A stretch of DNA of 64,000 bases from Clostridiales bacterium UBA6386 (GCA_002437585.1 DJQM01000059.1:461-64460), one strand, 5' to 3'; shown: positions 1 to 9,400, counted from the first letter of the stretch. Notes: generated by a model not told the origin, from the letters alone. A program made the numbers and translations.

Positions 1-674
1 ACGGCGTGTCCACCGATTACCTACTGGGGCTGACAGAACAAAAAAATCACCCAAACACAGAGCTGGACGCTCTGCATTTGGGTGATGATGCAATCGAAGT
101 ATTGAGGACAGGCAAGTTCAACCACCGGCTGCTGTCGGAGTTGATTTGCCACAGGGATTTCCAGCGTTTCATGCTGGATGCCGAAATTTACGTTGACCGG
201 ATCGCGGATATGCGGGTCAACGATATGAACGCCGTGCTGGAAGCCGTCCGGCAGATGGCATTGATGAAAAACGGCGGCGGTGAAAACGACCTGCACCTGC
301 GGACGCTGGAAGTGGTACAGATCAGAGAGGACGAGTATTTTGGAAGTCTGATTGCGGATGACCTGAAAGGTATTCTCCGCGACATTCGAGAGCAGCATCG
401 TCCCGACACTATGACTGCGGATGAAAGCTCCTTCGCAGCAGCTGTACAGAGTCAGTTGCAGGATGCGATGAACTTTGAGGGCAGTTCTGAGGAAAAGAAA
501 GCCCGTTCGTTCCTTGCCACTTTGGGCATTGATTATGACAAGCTCTCGAAAGAGCAGTTTGTCACATTAATTGAAATACTTAAACTGTCCAAGCACATGA
601 AAAGCCCCATCAACCAGCGAGGGAAAGCAAGACCGCAGTTACCTCACGGAAAAGGCAAAAAGAAACGCAGATAG
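1..674 (+). CDS. C-terminal part of an XRE-family regulator (5' end outside window)
   Basis: The reading frame is open from the left edge and begins GVSTDYLLGLTE, which matches the sequence that normally closes an XRE/Cro helix-turn-helix domain (family knowledge), so the DNA-binding part lies before base 1. The GTG at 6 is therefore unlikely to be the real start. The remaining ~220 residues form a charged helical region with no motif I recognise and end in a very basic tail (KGKKKRR). Likely a DNA-binding regulator of unknown target. A 12-bp-arm hairpin follows the stop. Confidence 0.7.
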   Translation, partial: GVSTDYLLGLTEQKNHPNTELDALHLGDDAIEVLRTGKFNHRLLSELICHRDFQRFMLDAEIYVDRIADMRVNDMNAVLEAVRQMALMKNGGGENDLHLRTLEVVQIREDEYFGSLIADDLKGILRDIREQHRPDTMTADESSFAAAVQSQLQDAMNFEGSSEEKKARSFLATLGIDYDKLSKEQFVTLIEILKLSKHMKSPINQRGKARPQLPHGKGKKKRR

Positions 675-675
675 C

Positions 676-718
676 AAAAAGAGACCATACCCAGCCCATG
701 CGGGCGGGTATGGTCTCC
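676..718 (-). terminator. Intrinsic terminator between convergent genes
   Basis: Arms GAGACCATACCC (681-692) and GGGTATGGTCTC (706-717) pair perfectly. Read on the minus strand the stem is followed by TTTTTGC, so it best terminates transcription coming from the mini-XRE gene; on the plus strand the T-run is missing and termination would be weaker. Confidence 0.7.
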
Positions 719-786
719 TGTCATTCAGATATGATTTTCTGCAAAGTGTTCTGTAAGCGTGAGTTTGGGTTGTTGTAGAAGTATCC

Positions 787-915
787 TTAATTGAGGGAAA
801 GCCCGTTTTCCCACCGGGACACCGCCTGCCGGGTCACGAAAAGCTTTTCCGCCAGCTCCTCCTGAGAATAGCCCTTCTGGGTTCGTAAATCCCGCAAAAT
901 TTCCTTGATTTCCAT
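787..915 (-). pseudogene. Truncated mini XRE-type HTH gene (42 codons)
   Basis: The frame from ATG at 915 encodes a canonical XRE start: MEIKEILRDLRTQKGYSQEE, then LAEKLFVTRQAVSRWENG, and stops after LSLN. Most members continue with about 15 more HTH residues and a C-terminal region, so this copy ends in the middle of the DNA-binding domain. The codons after the stop stay open for about 20 residues but do not look like the family. It may be a decayed regulator or a very short peptide. Start chosen on the match to the family N-terminus. Confidence 0.6.
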
Positions 916-1055
916 GTAAATTCTCTCCCGTAGTTTGTTTTTTGGGTCTCACAGGCTCACTTTACCACAAAATTCCCCGCCGCGCAAGAAACCCGCTGTT
1001 GCGTCCCCTGAAAAAAGGCGGTAAAATGAGGAAAACTTCGCAAAGGAGAATCCTT

Positions 1056-1769
1056 ATGGCTGAAGCCCAGCAAACCGTGCTGCTTTCCGGGGTGCCTCTA
1101 ACGTACACCCTGGAGCGAAAAAACGTGAAAAATCTGAATCTGCGGATTTATCCGGACGGAAGCGTCCGGGTCTCCGCCAACCGGCGGGTGCCTGTCCGGG
1201 AAATCGAGGCCTTTTTGATCGGCCGCGAGGACTTTATCCGGAAGGCGCAGGGCAAATTTCAGGCGCGGCCCCAGGAAAAGCCCCTGGAATACGTCACCGG
1301 AGAGACCATTCGTTACCTGGGGCAGAAGCTGGAATTGCGGGTGGTTCCCGCCGAACGGGATCGGGCTTACATTCAGGACGGCCAATTGATTCTGGAGCTT
1401 CGGGTACCGGAAAACGCCGCCCTGGGGGAGCGGCTGCTGAACCGGTTCTGGGACAGGGAGTGCGCTTCGCTTTTTCCGGAAATCCTTCGGGAATGCTATC
1501 CTATGTTTCAGGAATTGGGGGTGGCCTACCCCACCCTTCGGATTCGGTCGATGAAATCCCGGTGGGGTTCCTGCTTGCCCACCAAGGGGATCATTACCCT
1601 GAGTAAGCAGCTGCTGGCCGCGCCCCGGGAGTGCATTGAGTATGTGGCGGTGCACGAATACTGCCATTTTCTCCATCCCAACCACGGGAAGGGGTTCTAT
1701 GCTTTGCTTGCCGACCGAATGCCGGATTGGAAGGCGCGAAAAATGCGGCTCAACGGCGGGGGACGTTAG
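1056..1769 (+). CDS. YgjP/SprT-like zinc metallohydrolase (DUF45, COG1451)
   Basis: 237 aa. The start at 1056 is preceded by AAAGGAG and opens MAEAQQTVLLSG; the in-frame ATG at 942 lacks a ribosome site. The N-terminal half is the beta-rich YgjP region (LERKNVKNLNLRIYPDG). The C-terminal half contains SRWGSC and the zinc motif HEYCH (in VAVHEYCHFLHPNHGKGF), matching the HExxH plus downstream His arrangement of the family. It is predicted to be a soluble cytoplasmic metal-dependent hydrolase; the physiological substrate of the family is not settled. It stands alone between a regulator remnant and a repeat element. Confidence 0.85.
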   Translation: MAEAQQTVLLSGVPLTYTLERKNVKNLNLRIYPDGSVRVSANRRVPVREIEAFLIGREDFIRKAQGKFQARPQEKPLEYVTGETIRYLGQKLELRVVPAERDRAYIQDGQLILELRVPENAALGERLLNRFWDRECASLFPEILRECYPMFQELGVAYPTLRIRSMKSRWGSCLPTKGIITLSKQLLAAPRECIEYVAVHEYCHFLHPNHGKGFYALLADRMPDWKARKMRLNGGGR

Positions 1770-1792
1770 GCGCAGTACTCCGATAGAACACT

Positions 1793-1940
1793 GTCATTGC
1801 GAACCAGTGCACCGAAATAGAAGGTGTCATTGCGAACCAGTGACCGATGTCACTGGTGTGGCAATCCGTAACTCCTGCCTTCCCATGAGAGGGGTGGGGT
1901 TACGGATTGCCACGTCGGCCGCTGGCCTCCTCGCAATGAC
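1793..1940. repeat. GTCATTGCGA palindromic repeat element
   Basis: Begins GTCATTGCGAACCAGTG and ends CTCGCAATGAC, with inner inverted copies of GGCAATCCGTAAC/GTTACGGATTGCC. An additional GTCATTGCGAACCAGTG lies inside. Related pieces occur near 48585, 56259 and 61366. Non-coding. Confidence 0.65.
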
Positions 1941-1970
1941 ATGCGTTTTCGGGTAGTTCTCTGCGAAACA

Positions 1971-2000
1971 GGGGCGGCGGAAATTTCCGCCGCCCCTTTT
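1971..2000. terminator. GC-rich hairpin terminating the 2-7 kb surface-protein gene
   Basis: GGGGCGGCGGAAA (1971-1983) pairs with TTTCCGCCGCCCC (1984-1996), followed by TTTT on the plus strand. It lies 11 bases beyond the stop of the minus-strand gene. On the minus strand the T-run is poor, so efficiency in that direction is uncertain. Confidence 0.55.
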
Positions 2001-2007
2001 GGTTGGT

Positions 2008-5000
2008 TTATTTCCGCAGGGTCAGGGTCAGCTTTGCCTGGGTGGGCTTGGTGCCCGGAACCGCGCTGGCCGGGGTCACGTCCAGAATCAGGGTGTACTT
2101 GCCAGGCTTCAAGCCGGTAAAGCCCTCAGGAGGAACGGTGACTATCCCGGTCTGGGGGTCAAACCCGATGCCGCCAGCCTTCTCCACGGCTTCCCGAAGG
2201 GCAGCAGTGGTCTTGGCGTTCAGAGCGACGCTTCCGATGTTCGCTCCTGCCGGGCTGGCGACCACAAGCTGCTGCGTCAGAGCTGTGGACTGGGTGGAAA
2301 ACACCGTCCGATTGGGCAGCTTCGCCAGCTTGAAGGCACTCTGGGTGACCTTGACCTTCACGGGACTGCCGCTGATACTCCACCCCTCGCCATAGAGAGA
2401 CAGGCTCGGGTATACTTCATAGGCGGTCTTGGTGCTGTAGTTCGCGCCATCCCTTGCCAGAGTCAGATGGATCTTCCCCTCAGAATCCAGGCTTGCGTTG
2501 AACAGCCCCGCGTCGTTCCCTGCCAGTCTTACCCCTGTAGGAAGATTCAGGCAATTCGTCATCTTCACGGTATAGACGATCTCGCTGGCGGGGTTCAGCA
2601 CATCCAGCTTGCCCTTGGCACTGAGCTTGAAGGAGGGAGCCTTGTCGTAGGTCTGAATTTTCAGGGTCAGGGGCTTCTCCATCTCCGCGCTGGGATAAAG
2701 GCCATCCATCAGCAGCTTCATGCCGCTCAGCTGGAAGGTGCCGCCATTCATGGTATTCTCCGTCAGCTTGACGGTCAGCTCTCCGGTAGAAGAGTCGTAG
2801 GTTACGCCCTCCGGCAGATTGTCGATCTGCGTCAGGCTGTAGTGGGCGGGGTCGCTGACGCTCACCTTAACGGTAGCGGTTTCCATTCCTGTCAGCCGTT
2901 TGTTCAGCTTCACAGTGGAGGAAGAAAGCTTAACGGTGGGAACCTTTTCCTCCACGTTGATGGTCAGCTTACCAGTAAGCTCAAACACGTCCCAGGTAAC
3001 CACCTGCGCCCGGTAGGTAACGGTGTACTTACCCTTGGGCGGCATCGTCTCCCCATCCTTGGACTGAACAATGATCGTGTCCGTGTATTCATTGTACTCT
3101 ATCCGCAGACCCTCCGGAATCTGATCAAAGTACATCTTCCGCACGCCGTTCAGGTTCCCTTGGTTCAGGGTCACGTCCGCCTTGGCCTGCATCCAGGGGA
3201 AGACCCGATTCAGGGTCAGCTTGGTGCTGCTCAGCTTGAGGGTGGGAGCCTTATCGGTGACGGTAATCTTGTGGGTCAGCTTCACCGGATGTCTCCAGGA
3301 ATAGCCATGAACCCAGAAATTGACGGTAGTGTTCTTCGCCTCTTTCAGCGTAATAATAATGGTATTCTCAGACTGCCGCACTCTGTCCACGTTCGGGTCG
3401 TTCCATGTAATATACACTATATTGGCAGTATCTCCGGACAGCCGTGTACTCACAGTCAGGTTGCCGCCTAAGGACGTATTGATTACGGAAGTCTTGGAGG
3501 CCAACGCCATCTCAGGAGCCTTGTTCTCCGTGGCAATGGTGATGGTCTTGGTCACGGGGGTGTTGTAGCCCTTGAAAAGAACACTGAGGGTTGCCTTGGT
3601 ATTGGGCTTCTCGGAGACACCTTCGTGGCTGTAATCGAGCCAGTAACGGTCGTCGTAATACTTCAGTGTGAAATCCTCGCTGAGCAGCTCTGCCTTTTCC
3701 ACCTGGCCGCCGGAAATGACCAGCGCGGCAGAGCTGTGCCCATCGTACCGGCTATAGAAGAGGTTGAATTTTCCCTCCTGCTTCACGGTGAGCTTGGGCA
3801 GGGTGACAGTGACCTTCACAGTCAGGGCATAATCATAGGTCTTGCCGTTCTCGCACGCTGCCGTCAATGTCACAGGATAGGTACCCTTTGGCACAAACTG
3901 CGCCGGGGCAATGGTCAGGCTGCCGTTTTCGTAGCTGGCGGTAAACTGGGGATCGTCCAGCTGCACGGATTCAATGGCACTGCCGCTTTCCACCAGCTCC
4001 AGAGTTGCGCCCCGGGTGGACGCGCCGTTCAGGCTCACCGTGGGGGAAACCAGCCGCGGCTCTGCCGTACGCACATTGACCACCACGCTGGCGGACTGCT
4101 TGCCGATGTCGGCGGCCTGGGCGGTGATGACCACCGTGCCGAAGCTCACCGGGGTGATCCAGCCGTTCTCTACCCTGGCGACCTTTTCGTCACTGCTGAA
4201 CCAGACCACCTGGTTCGTGGCATCGGCGGGGGCGGTTTCGGCCTTCAGCTGCTTGGAGCCTCCCTCCAGGTCAATGTCCAGGGTCTGCGGATTTTCCGTG
4301 CTTCTGTATTTCAGGGTGACGGCGGCGACCTGCGGCAGAATGGTGAATGCCTTCTGCATCTTCTCGCTTTCGTCCGAATAGGCGGTGACGGAAATTTTCC
4401 GCGCCCCGTCCACGGACTTGGCCGTCAGGGTGCCGTCCCGGGTCAGGGAGGCATACTCCAAATAGGCGGAGTCGTCTAAGTACCATCTGGCCTCGATCTC
4501 CTTGCCTCCGGGCATGGTAACGGCGGTGAGCTTCAGGCTTTCGCCGCTGGTCAGAGTGTCCACGTCCTGGGGAAGGATGGCCGTACCCCGCTTGAATTCC
4601 ACGGTCTTGCTGCCCTTGGCACCGGAATTCGCGTCATAGCACACCAGGCGCACCTTGCCCGGGAAGAGCCGCTCCAGATAATAGCCGCTCTCGTCACTGC
4701 CGGAAATTTTCGCCACGTCCTCCGGGGGAATCGCTCCGGCCTGCTCCAGCTTCCAGCGAAGCTGGGCACCTTTCAGTCCCAGGGGCGCGGTGACGGTACC
4801 CGTCAGGGAGGTGCGCATCGCCATAATTTCGTCGGAAACGCCGGTCAGCTCCAGCAGCTCCAGCTTGTCACAGCCGGCGAAGCAGTCCGCGCCCACGGTC
4901 TGCAAAGAAGTGGGCAGGGTCATGTTGGTGAGCTTTCCGCAGTTCCGGAAGGCGTTCTCGCCGATGACGGTCAGGGTATTGGGAAGGCTCACGATCTCCA

Positions 5001-6855
5001 GATTTCCGCAGTCCTGGAAGGCGGCGCTGCCGATGGCGGTCACGCCCTGCCCCACGGTCACCAGCTTGATCTGATTCAGGTAATCCGCCCAGGGCGCGAC
5101 ATCCGTCATATTCCCGGTGCCGGAGATGGTCAGATCGCCGGCGGTACTCAGGCTCCAGGTCAGAGCCTCGCCGCAGGAGCCGGAAGCGACTTCCTCGGTT
5201 CGCTTGCACTTGCTGTCCAATGCCTCCCGATCCGATTTCCGCGCCCAGGCAATGCCCGTATCCCAGTCCCAATCGGAGCCGGAGAAGTACAGAACCTCCA
5301 GACTGCTCAGGCCGCTGAAGGCGTTCGCGCCGATGGTCGTAACGGAATTGGTAAACCACAGCCGCCGGATCCCGGAGCAGCGGTTGAAAGCACCCTCGCC
5401 AATGGTCACTACGCCCTTGGCCAGGATAACCTCCTCGATGCCCTTACAGTCGGCAAAGGCGTTCGCGCCGATGCTTTCCACTGCCGCCGGGAACACCAGA
5501 GTACCCGTAAGATTACCGCAGCCATAGAAGGCGTTGTCGCCAATACGCGTCAGGCTGCTGGGAATGTTCAGCTTGCCGCTGAGCTTTGTGCCGTTGAAGG
5601 CATCCGCGCCGATGGACGTAACGCTATCGGGGATGTTGACCGTGGTCAGGCTTGCACAATTCTGGAAGGCACTTTCGCCGATGGTCGTAACGCCATCCGG
5701 GAGGCTGACCGTGGTCAGCTTACCGCATTCCTTGAAAACCGCATTGCTGAGGGTTTTCAGGCCGTTGTCAATCTGGACACGCTCCAATAAATCCAAGTTA
5801 GAGAAACTATAGCCCTCAATGGTTTCCACGCTGCCTGTGATCACGATCTCCCGCAGAGCGTAACAATGTCTAAAGGCGTAACCGCAAATCTTCTGAACGC
5901 TGCCGGAAATGACGACTCTGCGCAGGCTATTGCACTCTTCAAAGGCTCTATCCAGAAGGGGTACATTCGCCTTGATCTCTACCTCCTCCAGGTCATTGTA
6001 TTGGCATACACCAAAGCCCATCTCGGTAACACTGGCAGGAATGACCAGGCTGGTAAGATCGTTGCTCCCCAGAGCATAGTCCCCCAGCGTCTCCAGACCC
6101 TCAGGAAGCTCGATTTCCGTCAGGCTGCATCCGCCAAGGGCACCGTCCCCCAGGACTTTCAGCGTCTTGGGAAGCTCGATGTGCTGTAGCGGGCATTCTG
6201 AGAAGGCACGTCCGTCAAGGCTTATCAGACCCTCCGGAAGGGACACCTCCCGCAGATTCTCGCAGTAACGAAATCCGCCGACACTGGTGATCCCCTTCTG
6301 AACCTCCACCCGCAGGATCTGCTCGCCATAAGCGTACCAGGGTATGTCTTTGTCTTTGGTTTCTCCATATGATGCTGCGGCACCGGTACCGGAGAGGATC
6401 ATGGTGCCGTCGGTGGTAAGCGCCCAGGTGACGTTGGAGCCGTCTGCCTCCGCGCCGCAGTTGCCGGAGGCGACAATGTCCTCCTGCGCCAGCAGTGCCA
6501 GATCCGTCTCGGCGGTCTCCTCGGTGGGGTCAGTGGATTCCGTGGATTCGGCGGCTTCCGTTTCCTCCGTGGGATCCGTCGCCGCCGGGACTTCCGTGGC
6601 CGCCGTGGTCTCCGGGATGTCCGGGGTTTCCGTGGTCTCCGGAGCTTCCGTGGCCGCCGTAGTCGGGGTCTCGGTGGCCGGTTCCGTGGGAATTTCCGTT
6701 TCCGGGACGGGCGGTTCCGTCTCAGGAGGCTGGGTCGGCTCCTCGGTCTGAACAACAGGAGTCTCGGTTTCCTCCGGCAGAGTCTCCGCCAGAACCGGGG
6801 TCACCAGCTGGCCGGTCAGCACCAATGCCAGCAGCAGGGCGAGCAGTTTTTTCAT
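2008..6855 (-). CDS. Secreted BspA-like leucine-rich-repeat protein with Ig-like modules (1615 aa)
   Basis: Residues 1-24 are a signal peptide (MKKLLALLLALVLTGQLVTP...). About 25-118 is a Thr/Glu/Pro-rich stalk. About 165-520 and again 560-680 are LRR_5-type repeats with the pattern SLPxGVTxIGxxAFxxC. Near residues 830-910 is a Big_2-like bacterial Ig domain (VVWFSSDEKVARVENG), followed to the end by repeating beta-rich modules containing PTVKLSSSTVKLNK-type motifs. There is no LPXTG or transmembrane anchor at the C-terminus (ends LTLTLRK). Family members act at the cell surface in adhesion; that role here is inference. It has its own promoter and is a structural paralogue of the protein at 38.8-43.9 kb. 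Confidence 0.85.
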   Translation of the reverse strand: MKKLLALLLALVLTGQLVTPVLAETLPEETETPVVQTEEPTQPPETEPPVPETEIPTEPATETPTTAATEAPETTETPDIPETTAATEVPAATDPTEETEAAESTESTDPTEETAETDLALLAQEDIVASGNCGAEADGSNVTWALTTDGTMILSGTGAAASYGETKDKDIPWYAYGEQILRVEVQKGITSVGGFRYCENLREVSLPEGLISLDGRAFSECPLQHIELPKTLKVLGDGALGGCSLTEIELPEGLETLGDYALGSNDLTSLVIPASVTEMGFGVCQYNDLEEVEIKANVPLLDRAFEECNSLRRVVISGSVQKICGYAFRHCYALREIVITGSVETIEGYSFSNLDLLERVQIDNGLKTLSNAVFKECGKLTTVSLPDGVTTIGESAFQNCASLTTVNIPDSVTSIGADAFNGTKLSGKLNIPSSLTRIGDNAFYGCGNLTGTLVFPAAVESIGANAFADCKGIEEVILAKGVVTIGEGAFNRCSGIRRLWFTNSVTTIGANAFSGLSSLEVLYFSGSDWDWDTGIAWARKSDREALDSKCKRTEEVASGSCGEALTWSLSTAGDLTISGTGNMTDVAPWADYLNQIKLVTVGQGVTAIGSAAFQDCGNLEIVSLPNTLTVIGENAFRNCGKLTNMTLPTSLQTVGADCFAGCDKLELLELTGVSDEIMAMRTSLTGTVTAPLGLKGAQLRWKLEQAGAIPPEDVAKISGSDESGYYLERLFPGKVRLVCYDANSGAKGSKTVEFKRGTAILPQDVDTLTSGESLKLTAVTMPGGKEIEARWYLDDSAYLEYASLTRDGTLTAKSVDGARKISVTAYSDESEKMQKAFTILPQVAAVTLKYRSTENPQTLDIDLEGGSKQLKAETAPADATNQVVWFSSDEKVARVENGWITPVSFGTVVITAQAADIGKQSASVVVNVRTAEPRLVSPTVSLNGASTRGATLELVESGSAIESVQLDDPQFTASYENGSLTIAPAQFVPKGTYPVTLTAACENGKTYDYALTVKVTVTLPKLTVKQEGKFNLFYSRYDGHSSAALVISGGQVEKAELLSEDFTLKYYDDRYWLDYSHEGVSEKPNTKATLSVLFKGYNTPVTKTITIATENKAPEMALASKTSVINTSLGGNLTVSTRLSGDTANIVYITWNDPNVDRVRQSENTIIITLKEAKNTTVNFWVHGYSWRHPVKLTHKITVTDKAPTLKLSSTKLTLNRVFPWMQAKADVTLNQGNLNGVRKMYFDQIPEGLRIEYNEYTDTIIVQSKDGETMPPKGKYTVTYRAQVVTWDVFELTGKLTINVEEKVPTVKLSSSTVKLNKRLTGMETATVKVSVSDPAHYSLTQIDNLPEGVTYDSSTGELTVKLTENTMNGGTFQLSGMKLLMDGLYPSAEMEKPLTLKIQTYDKAPSFKLSAKGKLDVLNPASEIVYTVKMTNCLNLPTGVRLAGNDAGLFNASLDSEGKIHLTLARDGANYSTKTAYEVYPSLSLYGEGWSISGSPVKVKVTQSAFKLAKLPNRTVFSTQSTALTQQLVVASPAGANIGSVALNAKTTAALREAVEKAGGIGFDPQTGIVTVPPEGFTGLKPGKYTLILDVTPASAVPGTKPTQAKLTLTLRK

Positions 6856-6921
6856 AGGTCACCTTTCCTTCCTTTCGGGATATCTGAGCGATCGTTTTTG
6901 GCTTGCACACCAGTAGTATAT

Positions 6922-6950
6922 ATTATACCAGCGATTGGCAATAATTGCAA
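6922..6950 (-). promoter_or_regulatory. Sigma-A-type promoter for the LRR protein
   Basis: On the minus strand TTGCAA (6950-6945), a 17-base spacer and a perfect TATAAT (6927-6922), about 67 bases before the ATG. Confidence 0.75.
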
Positions 6951-7004
6951 GCACTTTCTTGTCAGATTGTACAGATTCCGAAAATCCGGCACTGGCGAGA
7001 TTTA

Positions 7005-7167
7005 AGGAAGCTCTGATTAAATCGGCAAGCGCTGACGGCGAGAGGTTTTGTTTCCAGGCAAGGTTCTAAAAACGGAGAAATACTGTATGTATTTCCCGTT
7101 TTTAGAACCGCAGTCTGGGAGCAAAAGATCCGTCGTTCAGCCGCAGACGATTTATTCAGAGTTTCCC
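7005..7167. mobile_element. 163-bp TA-flanked MITE, copy A
   Basis: Flanked on both sides by TA (7003-7004 and 7168-7169). The ends are imperfect inverted repeats (AGGAAGCTCTGATTAAAT at left, reverse complement of ATTTATTCAGAGTTTCCC at right). A long internal hairpin has arms GGTTCTAAAAACGG and CCGTTTTTAGAACC. By eye it differs from the copy at 62176 in only three positions. It has no coding capacity; TA duplications and terminal repeats suggest mobilisation by an IS630/Tc1-type transposase, which is not in the window. Confidence 0.85.
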
Positions 7168-7168
7168 T

Positions 7169-7220
7169 AAAAAAATGCCTAAGGCAAGCACCGCCGTGAG
7201 TTCTTCACGGCGGTGCTTGC
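7169..7220 (-). terminator. Strong intrinsic terminator of the MalY-like gene
   Basis: GCAAGCACCGCCGTGA (7184-7199) pairs perfectly with TCACGGCGGTGCTTGC (7205-7220). On the minus strand the hairpin is followed after a few bases by seven T. Confidence 0.8.
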
Positions 7221-7264
7221 AGACTGTCGAAAAACGCATGTCGCCGCGAATCTCTCCGACACCC

Positions 7265-8434
7265 TCACAGGCTGTCCACAGCGGCCTTCAGCTGAGCCAT
7301 GGCCTTCTCCAGAGTGGCACGGGGGCAGGCGGCGTTGAGCCGCATGTAGCCGCTGAGGCTCCGGCCGAAGGTATTGCCCTCGTTCAGTCCCAGGCCTGCC
7401 TTATAAATGAAGAAGTCCCGCAGCTCCTCGTTGGTCATGCCAAGCTCCCGGCAGTCCAGCCACATAAGATACGTCGCGTCCGGCCGGTTGGGCTTGATCT
7501 GGGGGATATTTTTCGCGCAGAAATCGCAGACGTAGTCAAAATTGGCGGAAAGGTACGGAAGCAGCTGCTCCAGCCACTCCTCGCCCTCCCGGTAGGCCGC
7601 CTCCATGGCAACGGAGCTGAACGCGTTGTTCCGGTGGATGTCCAGGCCGCCCCAGAAGCCATCGAAAATCCGCTTCATTTCCGCATTGGGGAAAATGGTG
7701 GTGCTGGCCTGAAGTCCCGCCAGGTTGAAGGTCTTGGTAGCGGAGACGCAGGTGATGATGTGCCCGGCGATTTCCGGCGACAGGGTAGCCGTGGGGGTGT
7801 GGTGCTTGCCGTGGAAAATCAGATCGGAGTGGATTTCATCGGAAACCAGCAGGGTGCCGTTTTCGATGCACAGCTGTGCCATTTTCCGCAGCTCCTCCGG
7901 CTCCCAGACGATGCCCAGGGGGTTGTGTGGATTGCACAAAAGGAAAATCCGGCACTGCCTGACCTTGGCGGCAAAGTCGTCAAAGTCGATGTGCCAGCGG
8001 CCGTTTTCCTCCACCAGCTTGTTTTCCACCACCGTCCGACCCCAGGTCTCGGCCACGTCGTAAAATTCGGAATAAACCGGGGTCTGGATCAGCACCTTAT
8101 CTCCGTCGCCGCTGAACAGCCTGACGATGGCAGACAGGGTGGGAACCACGCCCAGGCTCCAGCTCATGCGCTTTATGTCCGGCTTCCAGTGGTTGCGCCG
8201 GACCTCCCAGTCCTGCACCGCCTGGAAATAGCTGTCCGGCCGGGAGGTGTAGCCCCAGATGCCTTCCTGCGCCTTGGCGGCGCAGGCGTCGATGATGGGC
8301 TGCGCCGTGCGGAAATCCATGTCCGCCACCCACAGAGGAATCACGTCGGCGGTGCCGAATTTCTTCACCCGCTCATCGTACTTGGCAGAGCGGTTGCCGC
8401 TCCGGTCGATCACTTCGTCGAAATTGTATTTCAT
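7265..8434 (-). CDS. MalY/PatB-family PLP aminotransferase (cystathionine beta-lyase type)
   Basis: 389 aa, a fold-type I PLP enzyme. The start MKYNFDEVIDRSGN at 8434 has AAAGGAG upstream and matches family N-termini; an in-frame ATG 16 codons earlier lacks support. Family signatures: VIPLWVADMDF, the NPHNPLGIVW segment, SDEIHSDLIF, and the PLP lysine in SATKTFNLAGL. Members cleave C-S bonds of cystathionine or cysteine, and some act as modulators of regulators. Monocistronic between its own promoter and terminator. Confidence 0.88.
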   Translation of the reverse strand: MKYNFDEVIDRSGNRSAKYDERVKKFGTADVIPLWVADMDFRTAQPIIDACAAKAQEGIWGYTSRPDSYFQAVQDWEVRRNHWKPDIKRMSWSLGVVPTLSAIVRLFSGDGDKVLIQTPVYSEFYDVAETWGRTVVENKLVEENGRWHIDFDDFAAKVRQCRIFLLCNPHNPLGIVWEPEELRKMAQLCIENGTLLVSDEIHSDLIFHGKHHTPTATLSPEIAGHIITCVSATKTFNLAGLQASTTIFPNAEMKRIFDGFWGGLDIHRNNAFSSVAMEAAYREGEEWLEQLLPYLSANFDYVCDFCAKNIPQIKPNRPDATYLMWLDCRELGMTNEELRDFFIYKAGLGLNEGNTFGRSLSGYMRLNAACPRATLEKAMAQLKAAVDSL

Positions 8435-8470
8435 AGTCAGTATTCTCCTTTCTATGTCTGTTCCGGGGAA

Positions 8471-8499
8471 AGTATACTCCATTTCCCAGGAAATGTCCA
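8471..8499 (-). promoter_or_regulatory. Promoter for the MalY-like gene
   Basis: Minus strand TGGACA (8499-8494), 17-base spacer, TATACT (8476-8471), 37 bases before the start. Confidence 0.65.
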
Positions 8500-8689
8500 G
8501 TGCTTAGGGTGTTCCGCCCGTCAGGAAGAGATCCGACTCCCTATCCCCGGAGAGCAGCGCCGATACCCCCGGCAGCCCGGCATGACCCCGGCCTGGGCGG
8601 TCAGGGCATTGCGCTCGTCCCGGGCAAAAAGGACGCGCCAGCAGGACATCTGCCGTTTCCAGGGCGCAATCTTCTTTCCCTTGTGCTGA
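8500..8689. other. Non-coding stretch, nothing recognised
   Basis: GC-rich sequence between the divergent MalY-like and hsp20 genes. It has reading frames on both strands but no plausible start, ribosome site or family resemblance. Confidence 0.4.
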
Positions 8690-8719
8690 TTGCACAAGAA
8701 CTTTTGGTTTTATTATACT
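8690..8719 (+). promoter_or_regulatory. Candidate promoter for hsp20
   Basis: TTGCAC (8690-8695), 18-base spacer, TATACT (8714-8719). The leader to the gene is about 150 bases. No CIRCE operator (TTAGCACTC...GAGTGCTAA) is visible in it. Confidence 0.5.
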
Positions 8720-8869
8720 CCCAGTCCCTTTCCGGATCAAGGGAAAACTGGTATAGTGCAAATCAGAAAAAAGAAAGGAGCATGAGAGACAACCAGTAAA
8801 GTGAGTAAATGAATCGAATCCCTTGAAAACAAAAATGGAATGAATCTCAAGCAAATGGAGGAATGACTT

Positions 8870-9316
8870 ATGCTGCCTGCAATTTATGGTGAAAACATGT
8901 TGGATGATTTCTTTGGTACCGATTTCGGCACCGATTTCTTTGGCGGACGGAACCCCCTGTTCGGTAAGAACGCCCGGAACCTGATGAAGACGGATATCCG
9001 GGAGACGGACGACGCCAAGGCTTATCGCCTGGCCGTGGATCTGCCCGGCTTTAAGAAGGACGAGATCCGGCTGGACATTGAGGACGGCTACCTGACCATC
9101 CAGGCTCAGAAGGGTCTGGACAAGGACGAAGAGGACAAGAAGGGTCGGGTGCTGCGCCAGGAGCGTTACGCCGGCAGCTGCTCCCGCAGCTTCTATGTCG
9201 GCGACGTCCGGCCTGAGGATATCAAGGCCAAGTACGAGTCCGGTGTGCTGACCATCCTGGTGCCCAAGGAGGATGCCAAGAAGCTGCCCACCAATACCAC
9301 GATTGTCATTGAGTAA
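8870..9316 (+). CDS. Small heat-shock protein, Hsp20/alpha-crystallin family
   Basis: 148 aa with ribosome site AATGGAGGAATG just before the ATG. The N-terminus is Phe/Gly-rich (DDFFGTDFGTDFFGGRNPLF). The alpha-crystallin domain runs from about residue 40 to 140 and includes LAVDLPGFKKDEIRLDIEDG and the conserved A/G-x-L motif as GVLTILVPK. Members form oligomers that hold unfolded proteins without ATP. Single-gene unit closed by a perfect terminator. Confidence 0.93.
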   Translation: MLPAIYGENMLDDFFGTDFGTDFFGGRNPLFGKNARNLMKTDIRETDDAKAYRLAVDLPGFKKDEIRLDIEDGYLTIQAQKGLDKDEEDKKGRVLRQERYAGSCSRSFYVGDVRPEDIKAKYESGVLTILVPKEDAKKLPTNTTIVIE

Positions 9317-9354
9317 TCGATCGTCAATCGGACGAGACTCCCAAATCATGAAAA

Positions 9355-9400
9355 TCACCGGGAATCGGCATTCTGCCGATTCCCGGTGACTTTTTGTTTT
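9355..9400. terminator. Bidirectional terminator after hsp20
   Basis: A perfect 16-bp stem TCACCGGGAATCGGCA/TGCCGATTCCCGGTGA with a 3-base loop, followed by CTTTTTGTTTT on the plus strand and TTTTC on the minus strand. Confidence 0.9.

Noticed and set aside
7005..7167. Riboswitch or structured leader upstream of the LRR gene
   Set aside because: Precise TA flanks, terminal inverted repeats and a near-identical copy inside hisC show a mobile element, not a leader RNA.
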